This document shows, one piece after another, positions 9,291-18,451 of a stretch of DNA of 64,000 nt. This DNA is from Pseudomonas taiwanensis DSM 21245. Its GTDB lineage: Bacteria; Pseudomonadota; Gammaproteobacteria; Pseudomonadales; Pseudomonadaceae. The translations under genes were made by a program, and so were the position numbers. The stretch's first letter is position 1, and each line of letters begins with the position of its first letter. The DNA lies in assembly GCF_000425785.1 (NCBI RefSeq), contig NZ_AUEC01000023.1:57293-121292 (forward strand). Direction: 5' to 3'. The notes below the pieces were generated by a model that saw nothing but the letters and a program-made list of their open reading frames with translations, made no database searches and was not told where the DNA came from.

Positions 9291-9520
9291 TGATTGCTCC
9301 TTGACGTCGTCGTGCAGGCGTCAAGAGCATGGTCGCAAGGCCGGGTCACTGGGGCTGGCGCCAGGCTCTTGATGCGCTGCGAATTAAGTGTGTTTTTCTC
9401 ACCCTCATTTCTTTTTTGTTTGAATGATGCCACGGTGCCATCATTGCTGAACAGCCATTCAACTTCGTTGTGCAAAAGACGCGTCCGCCCTCGTTGGCGG
9501 ACTTGTCAGTTCCCTGGCGG

Positions 9521-10723
9521 TCAGACGACAGGAATCAACGGGTCGGCAGCTGCGAGGGCCTGGGTACGGTCCGCAGCGGGCGGGTAGATCCATACCGAGT
9601 TGATCTGGCGTTTGAGATGCTTACCCTCCAGGCCTTGCAGCTTGAGCTCACGTTCCCAGCCTTCGGTGAATGCCGCGCCCCATTCACCAAGGTCCAGGCA
9701 GGTGACGTACTTGGGTTGACGGTAGGCGACCGGTTGCAGCTCGAGCAGGTCGGCCGCTGCGTTGTTACCACTGTGGCGGCCCATGGGGATGGCATGCTGG
9801 CAGGTCATCAGCGCGTGGTTGCCCAGATCGTCCACCGCCGCCCAAGCGGTATCGCCGGTGGCATAGATATGCGATTGGCCGATCACTTTCAGGTGCTCGT
9901 CGACCCGCAGACGTCCAAGGCTGTCGCGCTCTCCGGCAATTTGCGCGGTCAGTGGGCTGGCCTTCACGCCGACTGTCCAGATAACCGTATGGCTAGCGAC
10001 GTATTCGCCGTTGTCGAGGGTCACGCCTCCGGCATCGACTGCTACTACCGAGCTGCCGGTCAGCCATTGCACGCCCGCTTGTTCGCAGGCCGCGACGATC
10101 GAAGGTGTGATGCCTGCGCCAAGCGCCCCTCCCACGGTGGCACCACGGTCGATGACCAGTACCCGTAACGAAGCCTGTTCGCCCAGCACCGACCGCAGGC
10201 GAGCTGGCATTTCAGTTGCTGTTTCGATGCCGGTGAAACCACCGCCACACACGACCACGGTGTTGCGTGCTGGCGACTCCGGTCGCGACGCGAGGGCTAC
10301 AAGATGCTGTTCAAGACGCATGGCCGACTCCATCTGGTCGACATCGAAAGCGTATTCGACCAGGCCCGGCACGGCGGGGCGCGCGACTTGGCTGCCGGCG
10401 GCGAGAATCAGACGGTCATAGGTGATCCGTTGCAGCTGGCCGTGATTGTCGGTGTAGCTGACGCTGCGGCCTTGGGCGTCGATGGTGTCGGCGCTGCCTT
10501 GGATGAAGTGAATGCCAACGGCTTCGAAAAGCTCGCCCAGCGGCGCTTTCATGCTGTGGACATCCGCTTCGTAAAAGCGCGGGCGAATGCGCAGCTCAGG
10601 TTGTGGTGCAAGCACGCTGATGCGCACATCGTCGCGTCCAGCCTGGTCCAGCAGGCGGGCGGCGCTCAGGGCGCTCCAAACACCGGCAAAGCCGGCACCG
10701 ATGATCAGGATGTTGGATTTCAT
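9521..10723 (-). CDS. NDH-2-like FAD-dependent NAD(P)H oxidoreductase
   Basis: 400 aa with two dinucleotide-binding motifs: N-terminal GAGFAG (FAD, about 8-13) and GGGFTGIETA (NAD, near 160), plus the late FAD motif YATGDTA. This is the layout of type II NADH dehydrogenases and related disulfide-reductase-fold enzymes. No clear C-terminal membrane anchor is seen, so it may be peripheral or soluble. Ribosome site GGAG before ATG. It is divergent from an Rrf2 regulator with a shared 278-base control region, so it is probably that regulator's target. Confidence 0.8.
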   Translation of the reverse strand: MKSNILIIGAGFAGVWSALSAARLLDQAGRDDVRISVLAPQPELRIRPRFYEADVHSMKAPLGELFEAVGIHFIQGSADTIDAQGRSVSYTDNHGQLQRITYDRLILAAGSQVARPAVPGLVEYAFDVDQMESAMRLEQHLVALASRPESPARNTVVVCGGGFTGIETATEMPARLRSVLGEQASLRVLVIDRGATVGGALGAGITPSIVAACEQAGVQWLTGSSVVAVDAGGVTLDNGEYVASHTVIWTVGVKASPLTAQIAGERDSLGRLRVDEHLKVIGQSHIYATGDTAWAAVDDLGNHALMTCQHAIPMGRHSGNNAAADLLELQPVAYRQPKYVTCLDLGEWGAAFTEGWERELKLQGLEGKHLKRQINSVWIYPPAADRTQALAAADPLIPVV

Positions 10724-10791
10724 GAGGGGCTCCGCAGGGGTCGTTCACGAGGTCTGGAAGGATTCGATGACGTCAGCTGAGTCGTTCGAAT

Positions 10792-10816
10792 AACTACGAC
10801 TGTATTGATCGCAGTT
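10792..10816. promoter_or_regulatory. Candidate Rrf2 operator
   Basis: Imperfect 25-bp palindrome, AACTACGA - 9 bases - TCGCAGTT (7 of 8 positions match). It lies between the divergent oxidoreductase and Rrf2 genes, 69 bases before the oxidoreductase start. No other strong dyad was seen in this region. Confidence 0.4.
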
Positions 10817-11001
10817 GATGGCCGCAAGCTTTTTTTCTCTTCGGCGCCTGGCAAGATGACGATCAATCGCAGAGAAAGCCATTTATCCCGGGGTTGTAAC
10901 AGCGGTTTAGGCATGTTTGTGAACGACGAACGGCGATCGACTACTTTGCTATTACGACGGTTAGCGCGTAACATTTGCGACAGGATTAGTCGGAGATAGA
11001 T

Positions 11002-11544
11002 ATGTCCCTCTACAGTGCTGGGGTCGAATACGGCATCCACTGCTTGTTGTACTTGGTGGACGAGCGTGGTGAGACGCGCGAGTCCAGCGTCCGCGACCTG
11101 GCCGAGTTGCAAGGCGTGCCGCAGGAGTACCTGGCCAAGGTTTTCACCAAGTTGGCGCGCGCGGGGTTGGTGGCGGCGACCGAAGGGGTGCGTGGCGGTT
11201 TCCGCCTGGCGCGGCCGTCGGATGAAATCACCGTGCTCGACATCGTCACGGCGATCGATGGCCCGAAGAAAATCTTCGACTGCCGAGAAATTCGCGAGCG
11301 CTGCACACTCTTTGATGGCTCGCCTCCTGGATGGGCGACCGAGGGCACCTGTGCGATCCACGCGGTGATGCTCAATGCACAAAAACGCATGGAGGAAGCG
11401 CTGGCCCAGCAAACTATCCTTGACCTTGCCCGGCGTTTCGGGCGCAAAGCGCCGGCAGCGTTTGGCCAGCAGGTCAACGCGTGGATCAGTGAGCGACGCG
11501 AGGGAAAGGGCGGCGCCTTAGAGATACCGGTGAAGCAGGTGTAG
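11002..11544 (+). CDS. Rrf2-family transcriptional regulator with three-Cys Fe-S motif
   Basis: 180 aa. An N-terminal winged helix-turn-helix (about 1-75, with LQGVPQEYLAKVF and GVRGGFRLAR) is followed by a Cys triad C94, C101, C117, as in Rrf2 proteins that bind an Fe-S cluster (IscR, NsrR, RsrR). It probably senses redox, nitric oxide or iron status. Ribosome site GGAG lies 9 bases before ATG. It is divergent from the NDH-2-like gene and likely controls it and itself. It differs from IscR in Cys spacing and is not in an isc operon. Confidence 0.87.
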   Translation: MSLYSAGVEYGIHCLLYLVDERGETRESSVRDLAELQGVPQEYLAKVFTKLARAGLVAATEGVRGGFRLARPSDEITVLDIVTAIDGPKKIFDCREIRERCTLFDGSPPGWATEGTCAIHAVMLNAQKRMEEALAQQTILDLARRFGRKAPAAFGQQVNAWISERREGKGGALEIPVKQV

Positions 11545-11610
11545 CTTTCATCCTGCGTCACCGGCTCCGGGGCCCAGTTCGGTGCGAACAGCGATCACCT
11601 CATTTGCGCG

Positions 11611-13218
11611 TCAGGGGCGGTCCGTGAGCGTTTCGAAGGCTTTGACGCGCTTGATCAGGCTTTTATGGCCGGCGGAACTCGCGCTGTTGAACAGGAAGGA
11701 GAAGTCCGAGGCCAAGGAGGGGCTGCCGGCAATCGTCGCGTACTGATGGCATTTGTTGCAGTCATCGCCCTGTACGTAAGTCTCCATGGTGGTGTTGGCC
11801 ACCGGCACGTTGCCCTGACTGATGAACGGCCCGTATGACAGCGGCACCTGGGCATTGGCGCCCGGCTCCGGGCTGGGAGGATTGGGCGCGAGGGTCCACA
11901 GTACGTTGATCAGCTTGTAGTACTGGAACACCGACTGGCCGTGGGTCTGCTGTGCAAAGTTGGATTGCACCGCGCTGTTCAGGGCTTGCAGGTCGCTGGG
12001 GACGGGGTGCTCACGGGTGGTCTGTACCGGCTGGTCGCGTGGAAAGAGATCGGTGCAGTCCTTGTCGGGGTGGTATTGCTTGCACTGAATACGAGCCACA
12101 TTGGGTTCACACGCAGGGCCGCTCCCACAGTCGGGGTTGTTGAAAGAGAAACCGTTCGGCGGGGTTCCTTGCGGCGGGGCCTGGTCCGGTTCGGGCACGT
12201 TGTCCACCTGCTCGAAGGTGGTCCAGATGAAATTGGGCGACGCCTGGGTCTTGTTGATGATATGCAGGCCCACCAGCCCCACCACTTCCTGGGTGCACTC
12301 CAGTGTGTCGGGGCGTTTGAGCCAGGCGACGGTGGTCAGGTAGCGCCCGAACAGCTCGGGTTTGCCGGTCAGCACACGCCACGCGGCCTTGAGCTCAAGC
12401 GCGCCCAGCTGCTCCTGTGGCACAGGGGTCGGCGGCAGCGAACGCATTGGCTCGCCGAGGGGCAGCGACAGGCCTTCCGGTGTATTGCCATCGAGGTTTT
12501 GCGCGACCTTCAACTGATTGGCGGCATCATAGAGCCCCTTCTCGACGATGTAGTCGAACTCGGCCTTGCCCACTTTGCGTTCAAAGAACACCAAGTTGCC
12601 AGACTGGTCCGTCAGCCAGCCGCCGGACGCTTCCATGACGGGGTCGGGAATAGAAGCGACCGTCCCGGTCGAGAGGTGGAAACCATGCAAGGCGTTGATC
12701 GCGCCTTCTGAGGTGGCATTCATGAACTTGCGTGCACCTACCTTCAGGGCCTTCAGACTGCCCTGGGTGCTGCAACCGGACGGTACCATGGTTTGCACGC
12801 CCCAACCGGTGGGCGTGGGCGCGCCGGGCAGGAAGATGTCGTTGGCATCTTTGTAGCTGGCCCACACGGGCGCCACGCTCATGGGTTGCCCTGGGGAAGA
12901 GGGCACTCCGAATTGCGCCAGGGTGCTGTTCATGTCGGGTTCACCCGCCAGGCTGGCGGTGGCAGGCCAGCCGGGATTGACCGGCCAGTTCAGGGCGATG
13001 AACAACTGCCAGGCAAAACAGTTCATGAACGCCTGGTTGGTGGCATTGAAGTTGTTGACCGGCAGGAACCCTCCACTGGCCGGATTGAACACCAATTGCT
13101 GCTGCACACAGCTGTCGGCATCCGACATCGTGGCTGCCGCAGCGGGAGGCAGGGCCGACAGATACAGCAACATGCCGCTCAACAGCGAGATGAGACTCAA
13201 GCGTGACCTGGACATCAT
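11611..13218 (-). CDS. Secreted protein with C-terminal CxxCH haem motif, tyrosinase operon
   Basis: 535 aa with a signal peptide (LISLLSGMLLYLSALPPAAAA), so periplasmic or exported. There is one haem-attachment motif, CNKCH (487-491), near the C-terminus; the large N-terminal part has no domain I recognise. It also has several other Cys residues that may form disulfides. It is the last gene of the tyrosinase operon, starting 58 bases after the 578-aa partner. A c-type haem could take electrons from, or give them to, the copper enzyme, but this is inference. Two adjacent ATGs are possible; the first has a ribosome site (AAGGAG) 4 bases away. Confidence 0.72.
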   Translation of the reverse strand: MMSRSRLSLISLLSGMLLYLSALPPAAAATMSDADSCVQQQLVFNPASGGFLPVNNFNATNQAFMNCFAWQLFIALNWPVNPGWPATASLAGEPDMNSTLAQFGVPSSPGQPMSVAPVWASYKDANDIFLPGAPTPTGWGVQTMVPSGCSTQGSLKALKVGARKFMNATSEGAINALHGFHLSTGTVASIPDPVMEASGGWLTDQSGNLVFFERKVGKAEFDYIVEKGLYDAANQLKVAQNLDGNTPEGLSLPLGEPMRSLPPTPVPQEQLGALELKAAWRVLTGKPELFGRYLTTVAWLKRPDTLECTQEVVGLVGLHIINKTQASPNFIWTTFEQVDNVPEPDQAPPQGTPPNGFSFNNPDCGSGPACEPNVARIQCKQYHPDKDCTDLFPRDQPVQTTREHPVPSDLQALNSAVQSNFAQQTHGQSVFQYYKLINVLWTLAPNPPSPEPGANAQVPLSYGPFISQGNVPVANTTMETYVQGDDCNKCHQYATIAGSPSLASDFSFLFNSASSAGHKSLIKRVKAFETLTDRP

Positions 13219-13276
13219 TGCGCTCCTTGCAAGCTGTGAAGCCGCACCCGAAGGTGCGGCACGAGAGGGGCGTGGT

Positions 13277-15013
13277 TCAGGCGCCGGGCACCAGCGCCAG
13301 GCCGGCCTCCCAAGGGTGATCGGCCGCGCTCACGTTCGCGTCTTCGCCCGGATTGAGCGCGCGCACCATGACCAGACCGGGTGCTGCCGTCGGGCTCACC
13401 GTGATGGTGAGGATGTAGGCCTGGGTACCGCCGGAGTTGGTCTGTCCGGGAATGGCGGATGCGTCTGGCAGGTAGTGGGTGACCTGCGCCGTGATGCCGG
13501 GGTTGGAGAATTGCACCCGTGCATTCTGCGTCGTGGTGCTCGGGTCGGCGCCCTGCACCACCAGTACGAACGAGTTGCTGCTGCCCGGTGCAAGCCAGGC
13601 GGGCAGGTCGGTGGGTGATTGTCCGTAGAACAGGTCTACTGGCAGCAGTTGAACCGGCCAGGGTTGCAGCCCCTCAACCCGCGCCTGTACGCAAGGGAAC
13701 GACGGGGGTGTGACGGTGATCGGCTTGGCGGTGACGCTCAGGCCCACCAGCAGTTGTTGGGCGATGACCCACACATAGTCGACCCGTTGGCCATTGATGG
13801 TGATGTCATTGATCGAGAAGCCTGCGCTTTGCGGAACCTCGAACACCGCCTGCAGGATCTGGTCGGAGCCGTTGGCCGCCGACTTGGCCGTGCCGCGCGT
13901 GATGCGCCAATACTGGCTCACGTCCTGGCCCTGCGGGCCTTTCCAGGCGCTGAAATCGGTGGGCTGTTGCAGGTACAGGCCAATGGGGTTGGTCAGCGAC
14001 AGCCGATTGTTCACCGCCTTGGTATTGGCCATGAAGCCGATGTGCGGGTCGGAGTTGCGATAGTTCTGTCCGTACTGCGCGCAGCAGATCAGCGACTGGG
14101 CGTTCTGGCTGCTGCTCACCGGTCGCAGGAGGGTGGCGGCGGCAGCCAGGTACACCTCGGCACTGAGGGTGTTGGGGCCGGACGTCAGGTGCATCGCGCC
14201 GCCGTACTGGCCGGGTACACAGGCCGTACCGGCGTTCCATTTGTTGACCGTGTCATAGGCCGGCTGGCCGGTGGTGGGGTCGATCACTGGATCTCCGGCC
14301 TTGCCGGTCGGGCAATCGACGGCATAGCGCAGGTACAGGTCTTCGAGTTGCACGTTCGGGTCGATGTAGTCCCGGTACAGGCCCAGTACCGCGTTCGGAT
14401 CGATGCGCCACATGGCCAGGAAATAGGCGGGGTTTTCGCAGGTGAATGTGATCTTGCGCATGTTGCCGTCGGTATCGCGCACGATGGACCACTCGCAGTA
14501 CTCGTCGAGCCAGCCCCGTGGGCCGGAGGGCGAGAACGCCGTGTACTGGCCTTTCCAGTCGATGCTGGGGCAGCGCTTGGCCGGCAGTTGCAGCAAGGTC
14601 CCTTGGTTGTCGGGATCGTAGAGTTTGTAGAGGGTGTTGTTGAGGGTGATCTGGCCGTGATCGGCCAATTCCATCACCTGCTCCAGAGTCATGGCGTTGC
14701 CGCCCAGTTGGGGAACGATCGCCGCACCGTTGTTGTAGAAAAACGTCCAGAGCCGGTTGGGGAAGGGCGCCCAGGTGATCGCGGGGACAGTCACGTCACC
14801 GAAGCCTTCGACGAGCGGATTGTAGTAACCCGAGCGGGGGGCGTCGTTAAGGTTGGACCAGGGGTTGCCGATGATGGACGATTGGGTCCAGCCGGTGAGG
14901 TTGTTGTTCCAGTCGGTTTCAAACTGCGGCAACTGGTCTTCCAGGCCCAGCTTGTTGTAGTCCTTGGGGGCTTGGCCGGCGGGCGAGGTGAACTGTGTGA
15001 AGGACGTGCTCAT
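13277..15013 (-). CDS. Uncharacterised tyrosinase-operon partner protein
   Basis: 578 aa with no signal peptide or membrane helix that I can see. I do not recognise the family. It is rich in Trp, Tyr and Asn in the first two thirds, with scattered Cys pairs (for example ICCAQYG). The last third (about 400-570) has short beta-strand-like stretches resembling an Ig-like or beta-sandwich fold. The ATG at 15013 overlaps the tyrosinase stop (ATGA), so it is translationally coupled to tyrosinase and probably works with it, perhaps as a copper-loading or targeting partner. It is much larger than known tyrosinase caddie proteins such as MelC1. Confidence 0.7.
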   Translation of the reverse strand: MSTSFTQFTSPAGQAPKDYNKLGLEDQLPQFETDWNNNLTGWTQSSIIGNPWSNLNDAPRSGYYNPLVEGFGDVTVPAITWAPFPNRLWTFFYNNGAAIVPQLGGNAMTLEQVMELADHGQITLNNTLYKLYDPDNQGTLLQLPAKRCPSIDWKGQYTAFSPSGPRGWLDEYCEWSIVRDTDGNMRKITFTCENPAYFLAMWRIDPNAVLGLYRDYIDPNVQLEDLYLRYAVDCPTGKAGDPVIDPTTGQPAYDTVNKWNAGTACVPGQYGGAMHLTSGPNTLSAEVYLAAAATLLRPVSSSQNAQSLICCAQYGQNYRNSDPHIGFMANTKAVNNRLSLTNPIGLYLQQPTDFSAWKGPQGQDVSQYWRITRGTAKSAANGSDQILQAVFEVPQSAGFSINDITINGQRVDYVWVIAQQLLVGLSVTAKPITVTPPSFPCVQARVEGLQPWPVQLLPVDLFYGQSPTDLPAWLAPGSSNSFVLVVQGADPSTTTQNARVQFSNPGITAQVTHYLPDASAIPGQTNSGGTQAYILTITVSPTAAPGLVMVRALNPGEDANVSAADHPWEAGLALVPGA

Positions 15014-16836
15014 GTCGGTTCTCCTGGTAGGCGTGAGGTGGAAGCAGAACAACAGCCGGTCACCGGGGGCGGACCGGCAGGGGTTTGGCGCGGGTCATCC
15101 CACACCAGTCGGGCGATGAATCCAGGCAGGGTCGTGTATTGGTCGGGTGTCAGCACGCGGCCGCTGTCCACATGTGTGACCACCAGCGATAACGGCGTCG
15201 TAGCGTCGGGCGAGAGACCCAGCGCGCTGGCATTGCGGGCCGCATTCAGTGCGCGGGACACGCCGTGGGTGATGCAGCGGCCCTTGTCGTCCACCAACCC
15301 CATGCCGATACGGCTGAAGCGCCCCACGTAATGAGGGTTGTCGGCGCTTACGTGTTGCGCACTGGCGTCGGGCTGGTCGAGGAATACGTCGATCAGGTAG
15401 GTGTCATGGGTGCAACGAACATGGTCGAACACCACCCACGGCCCGGGCCCTGCAGCGGTATCCGCAGTCGAGGCGGATGTTGCGCTGTGCTTGCAGCAGG
15501 CACTGTTGGCTGCCTTGGGTGCGCCAAACTGCGGGGCTACCGGCACGCCGTAGTCGTAACCGATGTGTCGGCTGTCCTGGGCCATGTCACCCAGGGTGGT
15601 GTAGCGCCAAGGGTCGGCAGTGGTGAAGTTGAGTTGCGTGGCGTCACGCCCAACGAACGGCTGGAGCAGGCACTGCGTGGTGAATTGCGCCCCGGGGTGG
15701 GCCCTGATCCAGACTTCGAGCATGCGGTCGATGTTGGCGTGGTAGGAGCAAAACACCGGATCGAACGCGGTGTAGGCGTTATCGGCCATGTCGCCGCCGA
15801 TCCAACCGTGGTAGTTGTCATGAGGTTGCTCGTACAGGCCATCGAAGTTGAGGCTGCGATTGGGGTACAGGCGGTCTTCCTGGGGTGGATCGAACACTGG
15901 AATGTTGGCCCATGGATAGCCGGGCACGCCCTGTGGCTGGCTGAAGGTGGCGAACTTCAGGGCATCGACCACCTGCTGCTGGAAGATCCGGCTCATGCCG
16001 AACAAGCGCGTGCGAGCGAAGCGCGACTCGTCGCCATGGGTGTAGAACAATGGATCGCGCTGCACGTACCGGCAATCCACCCCGTCGCCCGCGCCGCTGG
16101 CGCAGACCTTGGAACAGCCATCCTTGGCAGCCGCATAGCGCAAGGGGTTGGGCCGGGTCTGGCCGGTGTGCGGGTGCACATAGGTTTCATCGAGGAAGGC
16201 CTGGGGCAGGCCGGCTTGCGCGCTGCCATCGACGCTGGCGTCTTCGGCCATCCAGTCCCAGTAAGGGATTGCGCAGTCGATCAGTTCTTCGAGGTACAAC
16301 AGGTAGGCCCGATGCCAGAGCGCAAAGGCCTCCTGATAATGCAGGCACCAATTGGTGTGGATATAGGCGTAACGTTGCCAGGGCGAGCCGCTGTCAGGGT
16401 CGCCCACGTGCATCACGTCGTCCAAGCGCGCGCGGTACAGGTTCAGCTCCTCCAGGCTCAGGGCGCGGATGTCCTGCCTCACCCGCTTGACCGGCTGCGG
16501 CAGGTCCGGCGGTGGGATGCGCTCGGCCAGGTCGAAGGGAGAACTGTCGTCCAGGCGCCAGCCCTGGTTGACCCACAACCTGAAGGTTTCCAGCGCATCG
16601 ATTGGCCAGAACTGCTGCTGGTCCAGCGTCAGCGGCATGTTGCGCGAGGCGAGGTGCTGGTAAATGGTTTCTGACCAGGCCTTTACCGACCCAGGGTCGT
16701 CCAGATACACGAAATAGGCATTCATGCACCCGATCCAAGAGGCGGCCACGTCCGCTCGCTGCGCGGCGGGAATCCAGTACGGGGCGGTGAAAAGGCCGTG
16801 GATGTCCGCGGCCCATGTGGGTTTGGCAATGATCAT
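15010..16836 (-). CDS. Tyrosinase (type 3 copper polyphenol oxidase)
   Basis: 608 aa copper monooxygenase oxidising phenols to o-quinones. CuA ligands are H160, H166 and H175 within HTNWCLHYQEAFALWHRAYL; C164 in the CLH motif fits the Cys-His thioether seen in fungal and plant enzymes. CuB ligands are H339 and H343 (PHDNYHGWIGG) and H366 (SYHANIDRMLEVW). The region after about 430 is a long C-terminal domain that may shield the active site. It is first in a three-gene operon and divergent from an Lrp/AsnC regulator 149 bases away. No signal peptide is evident. Confidence 0.92.
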   Translation of the reverse strand: MIIAKPTWAADIHGLFTAPYWIPAAQRADVAASWIGCMNAYFVYLDDPGSVKAWSETIYQHLASRNMPLTLDQQQFWPIDALETFRLWVNQGWRLDDSSPFDLAERIPPPDLPQPVKRVRQDIRALSLEELNLYRARLDDVMHVGDPDSGSPWQRYAYIHTNWCLHYQEAFALWHRAYLLYLEELIDCAIPYWDWMAEDASVDGSAQAGLPQAFLDETYVHPHTGQTRPNPLRYAAAKDGCSKVCASGAGDGVDCRYVQRDPLFYTHGDESRFARTRLFGMSRIFQQQVVDALKFATFSQPQGVPGYPWANIPVFDPPQEDRLYPNRSLNFDGLYEQPHDNYHGWIGGDMADNAYTAFDPVFCSYHANIDRMLEVWIRAHPGAQFTTQCLLQPFVGRDATQLNFTTADPWRYTTLGDMAQDSRHIGYDYGVPVAPQFGAPKAANSACCKHSATSASTADTAAGPGPWVVFDHVRCTHDTYLIDVFLDQPDASAQHVSADNPHYVGRFSRIGMGLVDDKGRCITHGVSRALNAARNASALGLSPDATTPLSLVVTHVDSGRVLTPDQYTTLPGFIARLVWDDPRQTPAGPPPVTGCCSASTSRLPGEPT

Positions 16837-16984
16837 GAGGTCCCTCTCATGCGGCCCTGCGGGCCAGATTTGACCGGGCTGCTAAGCTCAGTTGATGGTA
16901 AAGAGCCAGCCCGCAGGGAATCGTGCAAATTGGCGCGTCCTCGTGGCGGATTCATTGCAGTTTTTCAAGGAAGACACGGGAAAA

Positions 16985-17476
16985 ATGACAGACGCCATGG
17001 ATCTGAAGATTCTTGGAAAGCTGCAAAAGGATTGCAGCCAGAATCTGGAATTGCTCAGCGACAGCGTCGGGCTGTCTTCCACCAGTTGCTACCGGCGGAT
17101 CAGGCGATTGGAGAGCGCGGGCATCATCAAGGCCAAGGTCGCCATACTGGACGAGCGCAAACTGGGAATTCAGGTGACCGCGTTCTTTCTGGTCAAGCTC
17201 GATCGCGACAGCAACGACATCGACCGCAAGATGCAGCACATCCTCGCCAGCCACCCGGAGATCCAGGATTGCTACCTGATGACCGGCGAGTTCGATTTCG
17301 TGATGGTTGCCAAGTTTCGCGACGCCACCGAGTACACCGACTACATCTACCGGTTTCTCGATACGTACCGGGATATTCCGATTCGCACTTACTCTTCCAC
17401 CCTGGTGGTGCGTACGGTGAAGAAATCCTACGAGCTACCGCTGGAAGGTGGGTTACACCGGGCCGTCGATGTCTGA
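16985..17476 (+). CDS. Lrp/AsnC-family transcriptional regulator
   Basis: 163 aa. An N-terminal helix-turn-helix (about 5-60: MDLKILGKLQKDCSQ, then SSTSCYRRIRRLE) is followed by a RAM ligand-binding domain with CYLMTGEFDFVMVAKF. The ATG at 16985 is preferred because the family consensus starts a few residues later; an upstream in-frame start would add an unrelated leader. It is divergent from the tyrosinase operon, so it probably controls it in response to an amino acid. Tyrosine or DOPA would be a logical effector, but this is inference. Confidence 0.88.
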   Translation: MTDAMDLKILGKLQKDCSQNLELLSDSVGLSSTSCYRRIRRLESAGIIKAKVAILDERKLGIQVTAFFLVKLDRDSNDIDRKMQHILASHPEIQDCYLMTGEFDFVMVAKFRDATEYTDYIYRFLDTYRDIPIRTYSSTLVVRTVKKSYELPLEGGLHRAVDV

Positions 17477-17793
17477 CGTTGTGTCAGCTGAATGAAGGGC
17501 AACCATCGCAGATTCGCACGGTGGGTCTCTCTTTCCATTTCCCAGCCCCATCCACTGACGCGTGATGAGCTGCTCGACATCAGCGGGATGAGCAGTTGCA
17601 GGAACATACCCTGCTGCTTCCTCGCGGAAACCAAAAGACCTTTCTGCGCAGTCGCCATTGGCCCTTATCCATTCGAGGTCTTTTCCGGCCCCTCTATTTT
17701 TTCGCGGCAGTGCATCCATATCGGCAGTTGGCGGGTAGTGATTATCAGGCAGTCGCTCATCGCGCTGCCGATACCCTCTTCAGGAGCTTCCTT
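17477..17793. other. Intergenic region, promoter of the DUF3455/ECF unit
   Basis: A 317-base gap without a convincing gene. An AGGAG ribosome site for the next gene is at its right end. I could not identify a clear sigma-70 or ECF promoter. Nothing else is recognised. Confidence 0.4.
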
Positions 17794-18321
17794 ATGAGCA
17801 CCAAGCCCGTAACCGCAATGCTCGCGATTTGTCTTGCACTCGGGGTTACCCCCGTCCATGCCCAGTCTGGCATTCCGGATGCCGTCAAGGTACCCGACGG
17901 CCACAAAGTCATGCTGGAAACCGTGGGGGTGGGGGACATTACCTACGAGTGCAGAGACAAGGCCAATGCGCCAGGTCAAACAGAATGGTTCTTCATTGGC
18001 CCCAAAGCCGTTCTGAATGACCGCGCTGGTAAGCCAGTGGGTGACTATTTCGGTCCGCCCGCCACCTGGCAAGCCAAGGATGGCTCGAAAGTGACTGGCA
18101 CCCAGCTCGCCATTGCGCCTGCGGCCAAAGGCGACCTGCCTTATCAACTGGTCAAAGCTAACCCGGCAGACGGTGCGGGCGCCATGCAAGGCGTCAGCTA
18201 CATTCAGCGCCTCGCCACCCGTGGCGGTGTGGCACCGGCGGTGAGTTGCACGGAGCAAAACAAAGGGGCGCAGCAGATCGTCAAGTACCAGGCGGACTAC
18301 GTGTTCTGGTCAGCCAAGTGA
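17794..18321 (+). CDS. DUF3455-domain secreted protein
   Basis: 175 aa with a signal peptide (AMLAICLALGVTPVHAQ), so exported. The rest matches the DUF3455 pattern: VPDGHKVMLETVGVGDITYEC, then YFGPPATWQAKDGSKVTGTQ, AMQGVSYIQR.ATRGGVAP and a C-terminal YQADYVFW. Function is unknown. Two conserved Cys (about residues 52 and 150) may form a disulfide. Ribosome site AGGAG fixes the ATG at 17794. It is followed by an ECF sigma/anti-sigma pair, an arrangement suggesting it belongs to that envelope-stress regulon. Confidence 0.88.
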   Translation: MSTKPVTAMLAICLALGVTPVHAQSGIPDAVKVPDGHKVMLETVGVGDITYECRDKANAPGQTEWFFIGPKAVLNDRAGKPVGDYFGPPATWQAKDGSKVTGTQLAIAPAAKGDLPYQLVKANPADGAGAMQGVSYIQRLATRGGVAPAVSCTEQNKGAQQIVKYQADYVFWSAK

Positions 18322-18394
18322 CGATCCACCCGACGGCCTGGGTAACCAGGGCTTGAAGCGCTGTCTCCATTGCTCAGCTACGCTGCTGGACGAG

Positions 18395-18415
18395 CCCCTG
18401 GCGGGTTGCCAGGGG
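18395..18415 (+). terminator. Hairpin between DUF3455 and sigma genes
   Basis: Perfect 8-bp stem (CCCCTGGC with GCCAGGGG) around a 5-base loop, without a U-run. It may be a partial terminator or an RNA-stabilising element separating DUF3455 from the sigma gene. Confidence 0.35.
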
Positions 18416-18451
18416 CATCGTCGTGAGCATGATGAAAGGAGCGTCCCACCT

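Noticed and set aside
13619..15331. 570-codon plus-strand frame opposite the tyrosinase partner
   Set aside because: Antisense shadow of a coupled operon gene, no ribosome site or domain.
15265..16674. 469-codon plus-strand frame opposite tyrosinase
   Set aside because: Antisense to copper-ligand motifs of tyrosinase; no recognisable protein features.
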